DNA from: an uncultured Clostridia bacterium
Lineage (GTDB): Bacteria; Bacillota; Clostridia; Oscillospirales; Ruminococcaceae
Assembly (NCBI GenBank): GCA_938014855.1
Contig: CALLQM010000043.1
Location: 1 to 21,410, forward strand
Direction: 5' to 3'
DNA: 21,410 nucleotides
Below, one piece after another: positions 1-6,003 of this stretch. Under the pieces are notes generated by a model. It had not been told where the DNA came from. It searched no databases and saw only the letters and a list, made by a program, of their open reading frames with translations. The position numbers and the translations under genes are program-made. Each line of letters begins with the position of its first letter. The first letter of the stretch is position 1.

Positions 1-17
1 AAACATTGTTTAAACAT

Positions 18-26
18 TGTGGATAA
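18..26 (-). promoter_or_regulatory. DnaA-box-like 9-mer beside a direct repeat
   Basis: The minus strand reads TTATCCACA, a perfect match to the consensus DnaA box TTATNCACA. The 9-mer AAACATTGT occurs twice just before it (positions 1-9 and 12-20), and the second copy overlaps the box. A single 9-mer can occur by chance and the sequence to the left is outside the window, so its role is open. Confidence 0.25.
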
Positions 27-34
27 CTATACCA

Positions 35-304
35 TTAGCCTCCACATTTGTCAATTCCGACCAATTGCTGTTTTTGCGCGCGCGAAAGCTGTTTGATTGC
101 ATATTCCCGCTGCATTGCTTGGGTTCTGGTTGGGTAGCATTCGGAATAAACCAAACGCACCGGCAGACGTGATTTTGTATATTTCGCACCATGCCCTGCA
201 TTATGCACACGCACACGCGCCTGCAAATCGGTTGTCCAACCGGTATAAAGTGTCCCATCTGCGCAAAGCAGGATATATACAAAATTGCTTTCATCCGCCT
301 GCAT
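35..304 (-). CDS. GIY-YIG nuclease family protein (YhbQ/UPF0213-like)
   Basis: This is a stand-alone GIY-YIG domain of 89 residues, the usual length of the UPF0213/YhbQ group. The VYI segment sits at residues 9-11 and LYTGWT at 19-24. The helix with the catalytic arginine follows (DLQARVRVHN, Arg30), and a glutamate lies in MQREYAIKQL near residue 65. The domain is a metal-dependent DNA-cleaving fold; small stand-alone members are thought to act in DNA repair or housekeeping, with no firm role. The ATG at 304 has AAAGGAG nine bases upstream. It is the last gene of a four-gene minus-strand run, 24 bases after the CYTH gene. The family assignment is firm and the function is not. Confidence 0.88.
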   Translation of the reverse strand: MQADESNFVYILLCADGTLYTGWTTDLQARVRVHNAGHGAKYTKSRLPVRLVYSECYPTRTQAMQREYAIKQLSRAQKQQLVGIDKCGG

Positions 305-328
305 GACATGCGTCTCCTTTCGAAAACG

Positions 329-817
329 TCAGGGTTGGCTTTGTTTGGCAAACTGTTCTGCCTTTTTCCGCCAATAGATTCCCATACTCCAACCCGGTTC
401 TTCCGTCACCTCACGCCCTAAAAATGCCGGGGGTTCAAATCGTTTTGCTTCCTCAATGGTCGAAAACTCGACCTCGGCATAATAAAACGAGGACGGTTCA
501 CCTGCATCAACCAAATTGCATTCCAACGTGCGCCCGTCCGAAAGCGTATAGGTCTTGTAGTCTTTTCGAATCATGGGTGCACAAAGAAGACCGCGCAGAC
601 GCTCAAACGTCTGCTCATCCAGTTCCAATTCGATTTCTTCGCGCGCCAGCGTACCCTTGCCTTTAAAACAAAGCATATAGCATGTGTCGTTTCCGGTTTG
701 AGTACTGCGGATGCGTACAACGGGCTCCGTCGATAAATAGCCCTGCAAAACAATCGATTCCTGTTTTAATGGCAGATCAGGGAACCGGTCAATCAAAAAT
801 TTTCGTTCGATTTCCAT
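329..817 (-). CDS. CYTH domain protein (triphosphate tunnel metalloenzyme family)
   Basis: The 162-residue protein begins MEIERKF, the ExExK signature (Glu2, Glu4, Lys6) that binds metal and triphosphate in CYTH enzymes. Charged residues expected on the tunnel strands follow: RIRS, then CFKGKG, then REEIELELDE, with a late FYYAEVEF strand. Bacterial short CYTH proteins usually hydrolyse inorganic triphosphate, though some families act on thiamine triphosphate or make cAMP. The length and N-terminus fit the small NeuTTM/YgiF-like domain with no CHAD domain. It starts 13 bases after ywbE ends and is probably cotranscribed with it. The substrate cannot be told from sequence alone. Confidence 0.88.
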   Translation of the reverse strand: MEIERKFLIDRFPDLPLKQESIVLQGYLSTEPVVRIRSTQTGNDTCYMLCFKGKGTLAREEIELELDEQTFERLRGLLCAPMIRKDYKTYTLSDGRTLECNLVDAGEPSSFYYAEVEFSTIEEAKRFEPPAFLGREVTEEPGWSMGIYWRKKAEQFAKQSQP

Positions 818-830
818 TTTTTCACCGCCA

Positions 831-1034
831 TTAGGTTTCGTCTAAAATTTCCTGCACACGCCCCACCATGTCATCTTCCTCAAGCATGACTTTGATGCCG
901 TGAGGATGAGTCGGGCTTTTTGTCAAAATACGCTTGACATGCCCACGGGTCAGCTTTCCGGTGCGCTGATCTTTTTTCAGCACAATATCCACCAATGCGC
1001 CGATCGTAATATTTTTTCTCGTTTGTCCGTTCAT
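831..1034 (-). CDS. ywbE: YwbE family small protein
   Basis: The protein has 67 residues and matches the YwbE family as I know it: a short N-terminus (MNGQTRKNI), the IGALVDIVLKKDQRTGKLT segment, then the RGHVKRILTKSPTHPHGIKV core and an acidic tail. A longer reading frame runs upstream to 1211, but that part is the shadow of the ArsC/Spx-like gene. The ATG at 1034 has GGGAG about six bases upstream, within the last codons of the gene before it, and the two genes are only four bases apart. This suggests translational coupling. The family is widespread in Firmicutes and has no known biochemical role. Confidence 0.88.
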   Translation of the reverse strand: MNGQTRKNITIGALVDIVLKKDQRTGKLTRGHVKRILTKSPTHPHGIKVMLEEDDMVGRVQEILDET

Positions 1035-1038
1035 AAGC

Positions 1039-1380
1039 TTACTCCCATTTTTCCCAAATTTCAGGGCAGTATCCAACCGTTGCCTGTTTCCCATTTCGCA
1101 CAATGGGGGTTTTAAAAAGTGCGGGATATTCCAAAAGCTTGTCCTGCATATTTTCTTCCGATGCAAGATATGCGATGTAAGACTTTTCATAATCTTTTGA
1201 CTTTGGATCAATCAGTTCTCGAATTCCACCCACTGCGGCTTTTACGCTGTTCAGTTCGCCTTTGCTCATTCCGAATTTCGCCACATCGATGCTCTGAAAG
1301 CGGATGTTGCGTTCTTTAAAATAGCGTTGAGCTTTTTTTGTATCAAAACATTTATTTTTTCCAAAAATCTGAATATTCAT
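1039..1380 (-). CDS. ArsC/Spx-like thioredoxin-fold protein
   Basis: This 113-residue protein has the arsenate-reductase-like fold of the ArsC/Spx/YffB group. The N-terminus reads MNIQIFGKNKCFDTKKAQRY, with the family cysteine at residue 11 and no second cysteine at the Spx CxxC position. It also has FQSIDVAK, KTPIVRNGKQATVGY and EIWEKW, all in the usual order. The monothiol motif argues against classic Spx redox switching and for an uncharacterised ArsC-like member. The ATG at 1380 is preferred over a GTG at 1389 because AAAGGGG (1395-1389) is eight bases from the ATG but overlaps the GTG. It is the first gene of a four-gene operon with a clear promoter upstream. Confidence 0.85.
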   Translation of the reverse strand: MNIQIFGKNKCFDTKKAQRYFKERNIRFQSIDVAKFGMSKGELNSVKAAVGGIRELIDPKSKDYEKSYIAYLASEENMQDKLLEYPALFKTPIVRNGKQATVGYCPEIWEKWE

Positions 1381-1410
1381 ATATCGCACCCCTTTCGGCA
1401 GTTCTTATAC

Positions 1411-1439
1411 AGTATAGAAAATTTTTCCGAAATTGTAAA
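1411..1439 (-). promoter_or_regulatory. Promoter of the ArsC-like/ywbE/CYTH/GIY-YIG operon
   Basis: On the minus strand, TTTACA (1439-1434) is followed after 17 bases by TATACT (1416-1411), a near-consensus sigma-A promoter. Transcription should begin near 1404, about 24 bases before the ATG at 1380. The -35 box lies inside the pyrimidine tract of the terminator of the gene before it, so one operon ends exactly where the next begins. Confidence 0.75.
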
Positions 1440-1466
1440 GAAAAAGAACCGTCTAAACGACGGTTC
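1434..1466 (-). terminator. Intrinsic terminator of the gene at 1473-2024
   Basis: GAACCGTC (1446-1453) and GACGGTTC (1459-1466) form a perfect 8-bp stem with a 5-base loop. On the minus strand it is followed at once by TTTTTCTTTACA. It starts seven bases past the stop codon of the 1473-2024 gene. Confidence 0.85.
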
Positions 1467-1472
1467 CGGCAG

Positions 1473-2024
1473 TTATTTCAGCGGCGTATAAAAGAATGTT
1501 CCTTTATCTACGATTTGGCACCATGCAACATTTTGCAGGATTTTTGTGATTTCGGAACGTTTCGCACGCCCGCCCACTGCTTTGCAGGCATCGTCAATTT
1601 TAATAAGGCGATCGCCATTTTCTTGAAAATATGCGTGCAGCATCTTCACAATGTCCGGCTCTGTCAAAACTTTTGGAGCGGCTGGTGCTACTTTTGCAGG
1701 TGCCGCTTTTTTAGGTACTGGAGCAGCAGCCGGAGCGGTAGAAGCTGTTGCAGCTGCTGGTTTTTGGACATTGTCCGCTAAACTATCTGTGGATTCCGGT
1801 TGTGGTTTTTCTTGTTCTGCCGCATCTTTTTTTTGCGTTTTTAAGTAAACAAGATACATCGCTTTGACGCGGCTTGCCAAAATTGAGGTAAATCCGGGTT
1901 CTTTGTTGAGAAGATGGAAAGGACATCGAACTAGATCATCCATCGTAATAAAATGATGTTCCCGGCAATAGATCAAAAACGGAAGATATTTGGGTTTATT
2001 GTAAAAAGTACTGATATCACACAT
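1473..2024 (-). CDS. Hypothetical two-domain protein with a Pro/Ala-rich linker
   Basis: I do not recognise this 183-residue protein. It has three visible parts. Residues 1 to about 62 are a compact, aromatic-rich N-terminal domain (it begins MCDISTFYNKPKYLPFLIYC). Residues about 63 to 118 are a low-complexity linker rich in Ala, Pro and Lys. Residues about 119 to 183 are a small alpha/beta domain (LTEPDIVKMLHAYFQENGD onward) that looks like a winged helix, ending in a hydrophobic-aromatic beta strand. There is no signal peptide or membrane segment. The linker suggests a cytoplasmic adaptor or nucleic-acid-binding protein, but that is inference. It has its own promoter and terminator, so it is a monocistronic unit. 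The AAAGGA ahead of the ATG at 2024 is 12 to 13 bases away, rather far. Confidence 0.7.
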   Translation of the reverse strand: MCDISTFYNKPKYLPFLIYCREHHFITMDDLVRCPFHLLNKEPGFTSILASRVKAMYLVYLKTQKKDAAEQEKPQPESTDSLADNVQKPAAATASTAPAAAPVPKKAAPAKVAPAAPKVLTEPDIVKMLHAYFQENGDRLIKIDDACKAVGGRAKRSEITKILQNVAWCQIVDKGTFFYTPLK

Positions 2025-2066
2025 TAAAACAAAAGGTCCTTTCCATTAAAAATTGCACAATTTGGA

Positions 2067-2095
2067 ATTGTAGCAAATTTTTTGTAAAAACGCAA
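2067..2095 (-). promoter_or_regulatory. Promoter of the 1473-2024 gene, with an inverted repeat on its -10 box
   Basis: On the minus strand, TTGCGT (2095-2090) is separated by 17 bases from TACAAT (2072-2067). An inverted repeat, ACAATT-TGG-AATTGT (2057-2071), covers most of the -10 box and could be an operator, although it is AT-rich and short. Confidence 0.55.
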
Positions 2096-2167
2096 GTGTA
2101 AACCTGTTTTTTGATATCAAACCCCGCTTATTCTTAAATTTATTGGATTCTTCGTTTGTAATGCAAC

Positions 2168-2196
2168 TTGCTTAAATAGTCGGATAAAGGTAGAAT
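2168..2196 (+). promoter_or_regulatory. Promoter of the MATE transporter gene
   Basis: TTGCTT (2168-2173) and TAGAAT (2191-2196) are separated by exactly 17 bases, about 30 bases ahead of the MATE start codon. The match to consensus is moderate. Confidence 0.55.
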
Positions 2197-2225
2197 AGAG
2201 AAAAAACGCTGTATCAGGAGGCTTC

Positions 2226-3551
2226 ATGTTTACAAATCAAGATTTACGGCGGCTGATTTTTCCGCTGATTGTTGAACAGGTGCTTGCAGTCACCATCGGT
2301 ATGGCGGACACAATCATGGTCTCAGGCTGCGGAGAAGCGGCTGTTTCAGGAATTGCCTTAATTGATGTCATCAATGTCTTACTTATCAATATTTTTGCCG
2401 CACTCGCAACCGGCGGTGCGGTCGTTTGTTCCCAATATCTCGGCAGGCAGGATTCGGAAAATGCAAGCATTGCCGCAAAACAGCTCATTTATGTCACCCT
2501 CGCCTTTTCTTTATCCATTATGTTAATCTGCCTATTGTTTCGTGATTTTATACTCACAAACATTTTTGGACGTATAGAGCCGGATGTTTTACATAACGCG
2601 CAAATCTATTTTTCGATCTCCGCTTATTCTTACCCGTTTATGGCCCTTTATAATGCCGGCGCGGCATTGTTTCGGTCTATGGGAAACTCAAGAGTTTCCA
2701 TGTTTACATCGCTGATTATGAATGTGGTCAACATCGCCGGCAACGCACTTTTTATTTTTAAATTTGGTTTGGGCGTGCAAGGTGCCGCAATCGCATCGCT
2801 TTTGTCCCGTATGATTGCTTGCATTGCAATGCTGGTTCTTTTGCACCGCAATAATCATATCATTTATATCGAAAAACTATACTCATTGGAGTTTCATCCA
2901 AATATGATTCGCAATATCCTTTCGGTTGGCATTCCGACCGGTTTGGAAAACGGCATTTTCCAAATCGGAAAAGTTATGGTGCAGGGTCTGATTGTCTCTC
3001 TTGGAACAACGGCAATCGCCGCGAATGCAGTAGCAAATAATATTTCCAGCATGGAAGTGATTCCAGGTCACGCAATCGGTTTGGCGCTGATTACCGTGGT
3101 TGGACAATGCGTGGGTGCCGACGACTATGAACAGGCCAAAAAGTACACCAAGAAACTGATGAAAATCACCTTTATTTCGATGATTGGGCTGAATGCGCTC
3201 ATTTTGATTTTCTGCCGCCCATTAGTAAATGTTTATCGAATGTCGCCGGAAACAACCGCTTTAGCGCTGGAACTGCTCATTATCCATGGAATCGGCTCGA
3301 TGATTATTTGGCCGCTTTCGTTTACACTTCCCAACGCACTGCGCGCTTCCGGAGATGCAAAATTCACCATGTCGGTCGCAATTATTTCGATGTGGACCTG
3401 CCGCATCGGTCTAAGTTATCTGTTCGTCTATGTGTTTGAATGGGGCGTTCCCGGAATTTGGCTAGCTATGATTTGTGACTGGATTGTTCGCACCATTTGC
3501 TTTATAACGCGGTTTCGCGGCACAAAATGGCAGCACAAGCGGCTTGTATAA
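2226..3551 (+). CDS. MATE family efflux transporter
   Basis: This is a 441-residue polytopic membrane protein of the multidrug and toxic compound extrusion (MATE) family, normal length with about twelve membrane helices. Hallmarks include the N-terminal FPLIVEQVLAVTIGMADTI segment, ALATGGAVVCSQYLGR near residues 59-74, FRSMGNSRVSMFTSLIMNV near 149-167, and a repeated second half with GIPTGLENGIFQIG and an AIAANAVANNISS helix. MATE carriers export cationic drugs or metabolites using an H+ or Na+ gradient; the substrate here cannot be told. CAGGAGG lies six bases ahead of the ATG. A hairpin at 3554-3585 follows, and the peptidase-like gene may be cotranscribed. Confidence 0.93.
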   Translation: MFTNQDLRRLIFPLIVEQVLAVTIGMADTIMVSGCGEAAVSGIALIDVINVLLINIFAALATGGAVVCSQYLGRQDSENASIAAKQLIYVTLAFSLSIMLICLLFRDFILTNIFGRIEPDVLHNAQIYFSISAYSYPFMALYNAGAALFRSMGNSRVSMFTSLIMNVVNIAGNALFIFKFGLGVQGAAIASLLSRMIACIAMLVLLHRNNHIIYIEKLYSLEFHPNMIRNILSVGIPTGLENGIFQIGKVMVQGLIVSLGTTAIAANAVANNISSMEVIPGHAIGLALITVVGQCVGADDYEQAKKYTKKLMKITFISMIGLNALILIFCRPLVNVYRMSPETTALALELLIIHGIGSMIIWPLSFTLPNALRASGDAKFTMSVAIISMWTCRIGLSYLFVYVFEWGVPGIWLAMICDWIVRTICFITRFRGTKWQHKRLV

Positions 3552-3553
3552 AC

Positions 3554-3585
3554 TTTTCCACAAGTTCTTTTTTCTTGGTGGAAAA
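3554..3585 (+). terminator. Hairpin after the MATE gene, weak terminator candidate
   Basis: TTTTCCACAAG (3554-3564) and CTTGGTGGAAAA (3574-3585) pair over 11 bp with one bulged G, around a T-rich loop. The tract behind it is CCGATTGTTTTC, not a clean U-run, so termination is probably partial. It lies between the MATE gene and the next gene on the same strand. Confidence 0.35.
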
Positions 3586-3636
3586 CCGATTGTTTTCTGA
3601 TATTTTGGAAAAGATAAGCAGCAAGGAGGGCTTCGT

Positions 3637-4143
3637 ATCGACTCACGTGCATTTACCAAAGACGGACTGATTATCAATCAGTCGCTTTTTCGCGATCTTC
3701 CAAACGGCTGGTTCAGTTCTGATAAAAACGGCTGTGGCTGGATTGCGGTCTATAACGTGTTAACGATGCTGGGCGCAAAAGTCAAGCCGGAATGGATCAT
3801 TGATGATTTGCGGCATGGTTTGGTGCTTGGCGGAAAATTCGGCACGCACGTTTTTTACATTCTGCATTATTTTAATAAGCGCGGATATCGGGTGCGGACA
3901 TGTGCCATCCCCAAACGTTTTGCCGCCGTAGCACGTACAGCAGGCGCTTGTATCCTGCTTTACCGCCATAGCAGAGGCAACCATTTTGCCGCTTTGCGCC
4001 GGGAAAACGACAGCTTTCATTTTTATAATGCGCGTTCCGGAAAAGCGGACGATGTGCGCACCATGGAGGAGTTTCTTGCGCAGGAACGCCGCATCCCGCC
4101 CTGCCTGCTCATCGCGGTCAATAAACGGTTTCCCGAGCCTTGA
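3637..4143 (+). CDS. C39-like papain-fold cysteine peptidase protein with a non-canonical (ATC) start
   Basis: The open frame runs from 3601 to 4143 and contains no ATG, GTG or TTG before a GTG at 3757. That GTG cannot be the true start because the conserved Cys motif NGCGWIAVYNVLTMLG lies upstream of it (Cys codon at 3733). A strong AAGGAGGG (3623-3630) sits six bases ahead of an ATC at 3637, which would give 168 residues. The presumed catalytic Cys33, a later GNHFAAL histidine and FYNARS match the Cys-His-Asn/Asp order of C39/BtrH-like domains. There is no signal peptide. Either the gene uses a rare ATC start, or one base change (ATG to ATC) has damaged or lowered its translation. The exact function is unknown. 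No promoter of its own is evident. Confidence 0.62.
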   Translation: MDSRAFTKDGLIINQSLFRDLPNGWFSSDKNGCGWIAVYNVLTMLGAKVKPEWIIDDLRHGLVLGGKFGTHVFYILHYFNKRGYRVRTCAIPKRFAAVARTAGACILLYRHSRGNHFAALRRENDSFHFYNARSGKADDVRTMEEFLAQERRIPPCLLIAVNKRFPEP

Positions 4144-4162
4144 GAAAAAACTGCGCCGCCTA

Positions 4163-4191
4163 TTGACAATTGCCGTAAGAGCATATATACT
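4163..4191 (+). promoter_or_regulatory. Promoter of the aroF leader transcript
   Basis: TTGACA (4163-4168) is followed after 17 bases by TATACT (4186-4191), an almost perfect sigma-A promoter. Transcription should begin near 4197-4199, giving a leader RNA of about 245 bases before the DAHP synthase start at 4445. Confidence 0.88.
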
Positions 4192-4225
4192 TTAAAGCAT
4201 AAACACGTTAAAGGAGAAAATCGAC

Positions 4226-4342
4226 ATGACGATATTTGCTGGCAAAGCAGTTTCATATTCGTATTATTATGGCTCGGTATATTCTTACCAGGGTCTGCTT
4301 TGCTATGAAACGAATTCGTCTTTCAAACTCTCAGATTGGTGA
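4226..4342 (+). CDS. Tyrosine-rich leader peptide of the DAHP synthase gene (38 aa)
   Basis: This small ORF begins with ATG at 4226, nine bases after AAGGAG (4211-4216), and ends with TGA at 4340-4342. It encodes 38 residues with 7 tyrosines: residues 11, 13, 14, 15, 19, 21 and 27. The core is YSYYYGSVYSYQ. Six Tyr codons fall within 33 bases (4256-4288); one more is at 4304. Phe is at 4 and 33, and Trp is the last residue. The ORF sits between a strong promoter and an intrinsic terminator, directly upstream of the gene for the first step of tyrosine synthesis. This is the classic design of a control peptide whose translation is the sensor and whose product has no other role. Ribosome stalling on Tyr codons would cover segment 1 (4241-4257). 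The coding evidence is composition, SD and context; no homology was checked. Confidence 0.82.
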   Translation: MTIFAGKAVSYSYYYGSVYSYQGLLCYETNSSFKLSDW

Positions 4343-4390
4343 TTTCTCCATCTGTAAAGAATTTTAGGCGGTGCTTTCATGGCGAAAGCA
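4241..4390 (+). promoter_or_regulatory. Attenuator with alternative RNA pairings (segments 1:2 versus 2:3)
   Basis: Segment 1 (4241-4250) pairs with segment 2 (4295-4304) over 10 bp, nine Watson-Crick plus one G-U. A neighbouring 8-bp pairing, GTTTCATA (4250-4257) with TATGAAAC (4304-4311), is also possible. Segment 2 (4296-4310) can instead pair with the top of the terminator (4375-4390) over 15 bp, with two G-U pairs and one bulged A at 4387. The two states exclude each other. A ribosome halted on the Tyr codons would mask segment 1, free segment 2 and block the terminator. A ribosome that finishes the peptide would leave 1:2 to form and the terminator to act. Pairings are drawn by hand; no energies were computed. 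Confidence 0.72.
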
Positions 4391-4404
4391 CCGCCTTTTT
4401 CTCT
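4367..4404 (+). terminator. Intrinsic terminator of the aroF attenuator
   Basis: GGCGGTGCTTTC (4367-4378) and GAAAGCACCGCC (4384-4395) form a perfect 12-bp stem with loop ATGGC, followed by TTTTTCTCT. It lies 24 bases after the leader-peptide stop codon and 44 bases before the DAHP synthase ATG, so by default it would stop transcription before the gene. Confidence 0.93.
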
Positions 4405-4444
4405 GCCTGCAACTTAAAAATTCATGTGAAAGGTCGCTACTCCT

Positions 4445-5458
4445 ATGATTATTATTTTTAAAGAAAACGCTCCGGAAGAAAAAGTCAACGCGCTTATTAA
4501 AAAACTTGAGGCAAAAGGATTTGCCATTCATCAGTCCCAAGGTCTGCACACTCGGCTTATTGGGCTGATTGGCGACACCACCAAAGTCAATGAAAACGCC
4601 TTACTTGCAAGTGAAGTCGTCGAGCAGGTCAAGCGAATCCAAGAGCCTTACAAAAATGCAAATCGGAAATTCCATCCGCAGGATACCGTAATTGACGTGA
4701 ACGGTCATAAATTCGGCGGCGGACACTTCCAAGTGATCTCGGGTCCGTGCTCGGTGGAAAGCGAGGAACAGATCTTAGAGGTTGCAAATGCTGTCAGCAG
4801 AGAGGGTGTCGCACTTCTGCGCGGCGGTGCGTTTAAACCCCGTACCAGCCCATACTCGTTCCAAGGCATGGGAGCCGAGGGATTGGACCTGCTTCGCATC
4901 GCGCGTGAAAAAACAGGCATGCCGATTGTAACCGAAATCATGGATGCGTCCGAAATCCCACTGTTTGAAGATGTGGATATCATTCAAGTCGGTGCGCGGA
5001 ACATGCAGAATTTTGAACTGCTCAAAAAGCTCGGTCATCTGCATCAGCCGATTCTGCTCAAGCGCGGACTGGCAAATACACTGGAAGAACTGTTGATGAG
5101 CGCGGAATACATCATGGCGGGAGGAAATCAGCAGGTTATTCTCTGCGAACGCGGCATCCGCACATTTGAAAATGCCACCCGAAATACGCTCGATATTTCC
5201 GCAATCCCGATGCTCAAAAAAATGACGCACCTGCCGGTAGTGGTTGACCCGAGCCATGCCGCCGGAATCACTTGGATGGTGGAGCCGCTTTCTCTTGCCG
5301 CCATTGCGGCCGGAGCTGATGGATTAATTATCGAGGTGCACCCACATCCCGAGCTGGCACTTTCAGACGGTGCGCAGTCGTTAACGCCGGCACAGTTCCA
5401 ACCGATTATGGGAAAAATCAAAAAAACATCTGAATTTTTTGGCAGGCAATTGGGTTAA
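4445..5458 (+). CDS. aroF: 3-deoxy-7-phosphoheptulonate (DAHP) synthase
   Basis: This enzyme joins phosphoenolpyruvate and erythrose 4-phosphate, the entry step to the shikimate pathway and so to Phe, Tyr and Trp. The 337-residue protein is the type I-beta form with an N-terminal ferredoxin-like regulatory domain (residues 1 to about 70, beginning MIIIFKENAPEEKV). The catalytic barrel carries SGPCSVES, GGAFKPRTSPYSFQG, ILCERGIRT, VVDPSHAAG and EVHPHPE, which include the metal-binding and PEP-binding residues. In Thermotoga-type relatives the N-terminal domain gives feedback inhibition by Tyr or Phe. It is likely regulated twice: by feedback on the enzyme and by the tyrosine-rich attenuator upstream. 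GAAAGG lies 11 bases ahead of the ATG, a slightly long spacing. Confidence 0.96.
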   Translation: MIIIFKENAPEEKVNALIKKLEAKGFAIHQSQGLHTRLIGLIGDTTKVNENALLASEVVEQVKRIQEPYKNANRKFHPQDTVIDVNGHKFGGGHFQVISGPCSVESEEQILEVANAVSREGVALLRGGAFKPRTSPYSFQGMGAEGLDLLRIAREKTGMPIVTEIMDASEIPLFEDVDIIQVGARNMQNFELLKKLGHLHQPILLKRGLANTLEELLMSAEYIMAGGNQQVILCERGIRTFENATRNTLDISAIPMLKKMTHLPVVVDPSHAAGITWMVEPLSLAAIAAGADGLIIEVHPHPELALSDGAQSLTPAQFQPIMGKIKKTSEFFGRQLG

Positions 5459-5459
5459 A

Positions 5460-5496
5460 GAAAGCCCCCGCTTTATGAAAGCGGGGGCTTTCTTTT
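5460..5496 (+). terminator. Intrinsic terminator after aroF, probably bidirectional
   Basis: A 15-bp perfect stem (GAAAGCCCCCGCTTT at 5460-5474, and its complement at 5478-5492) with loop ATG is followed by TTTT. On the minus strand it also follows the GNAT gene, with a short TTT tract, so it may serve both converging units. Confidence 0.9.
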
Positions 5497-5499
5497 GAT

Positions 5500-6003
5500 C
5501 TACAATTTGTTTGTTGCTACGTCCGTTAAGCGATCTCCTTCAAGCCGGAAGACCGTCCATTCGGACATTGGTCTTGCGCCTAGGGATTTGTAGAACTCGA
5601 TGGATGGCTTATTCCAATTGAGACACCACCAGTCCAGACGTTCGCAGTCGCGTTCGACTGCGATTTGTGCCAAGCAGACCAAAAGTGCTTTTCCATAGCC
5701 TTTTCCTCTGTATTTGGGATCCACATAAAGATCCTCAAGATATAAGTTTGCTTTTCCAAAAAAGGTGGAAAAATTATGGAAGAACAGCGCAAATCCAATC
5801 GGCTCACCTTGTTCTTGTGCAATTAGGACTTCCGCCTGTTTTTTTACGAACAGGGACTGATGTAAAATTTCTTCGGTCGCGACCACTCGATCAGCCAGCT
5901 TTTCATATTCCGCCAACTCCATAATAAACCGATAGATCAGCGCTGTATCGGCAGGTTCTGCCGTACGAATGGTAAAATCTTGAATTGATGTTTGATAAAT
6001 CAC
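5500..6003 (-). CDS. GNAT family N-acetyltransferase (SSAT-like)
   Basis: A 167-residue GCN5-related acetyltransferase. The acetyl-CoA motif A is YLEDLYVDPKYRGKGYGKAL near residues 87-106, with RGKGYG binding the pyrophosphate. The C-terminal part has LDWWCLNWNKPSIEFYKSLGA. These segments resemble the spermidine/spermine and other amine acetyltransferase subgroup (LYLEDLYV and WNxxxIxFYxxLGA), so a polyamine or thialysine-like amine substrate is plausible but not shown. It starts with GTG at 6003, overlapping the MYG1-family stop codon by four bases (GTGA). AGAGGAGAG lies just upstream inside that gene. Translational coupling is likely. Confidence 0.88.
   Translation of the reverse strand: MIYQTSIQDFTIRTAEPADTALIYRFIMELAEYEKLADRVVATEEILHQSLFVKKQAEVLIAQEQGEPIGFALFFHNFSTFFGKANLYLEDLYVDPKYRGKGYGKALLVCLAQIAVERDCERLDWWCLNWNKPSIEFYKSLGARPMSEWTVFRLEGDRLTDVATNKL

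Noticed and set aside
831..1211. 126-codon form of ywbE
   Set aside because: The extra N-terminal part lies in another frame of the ArsC/Spx-like gene and has no ribosome site; the ATG at 1034 does.
3757..4143. Short protein starting at GTG 3757
   Set aside because: It would remove the conserved NGCGW cysteine motif, and the only strong ribosome site is at 3623-3630, ahead of ATC 3637.
4197..4440. T-box riboswitch in the aroF leader
   Set aside because: There is no AGGGTGG-type T-box sequence before the terminator, and the region is occupied by a well-formed ORF rich in Tyr codons.
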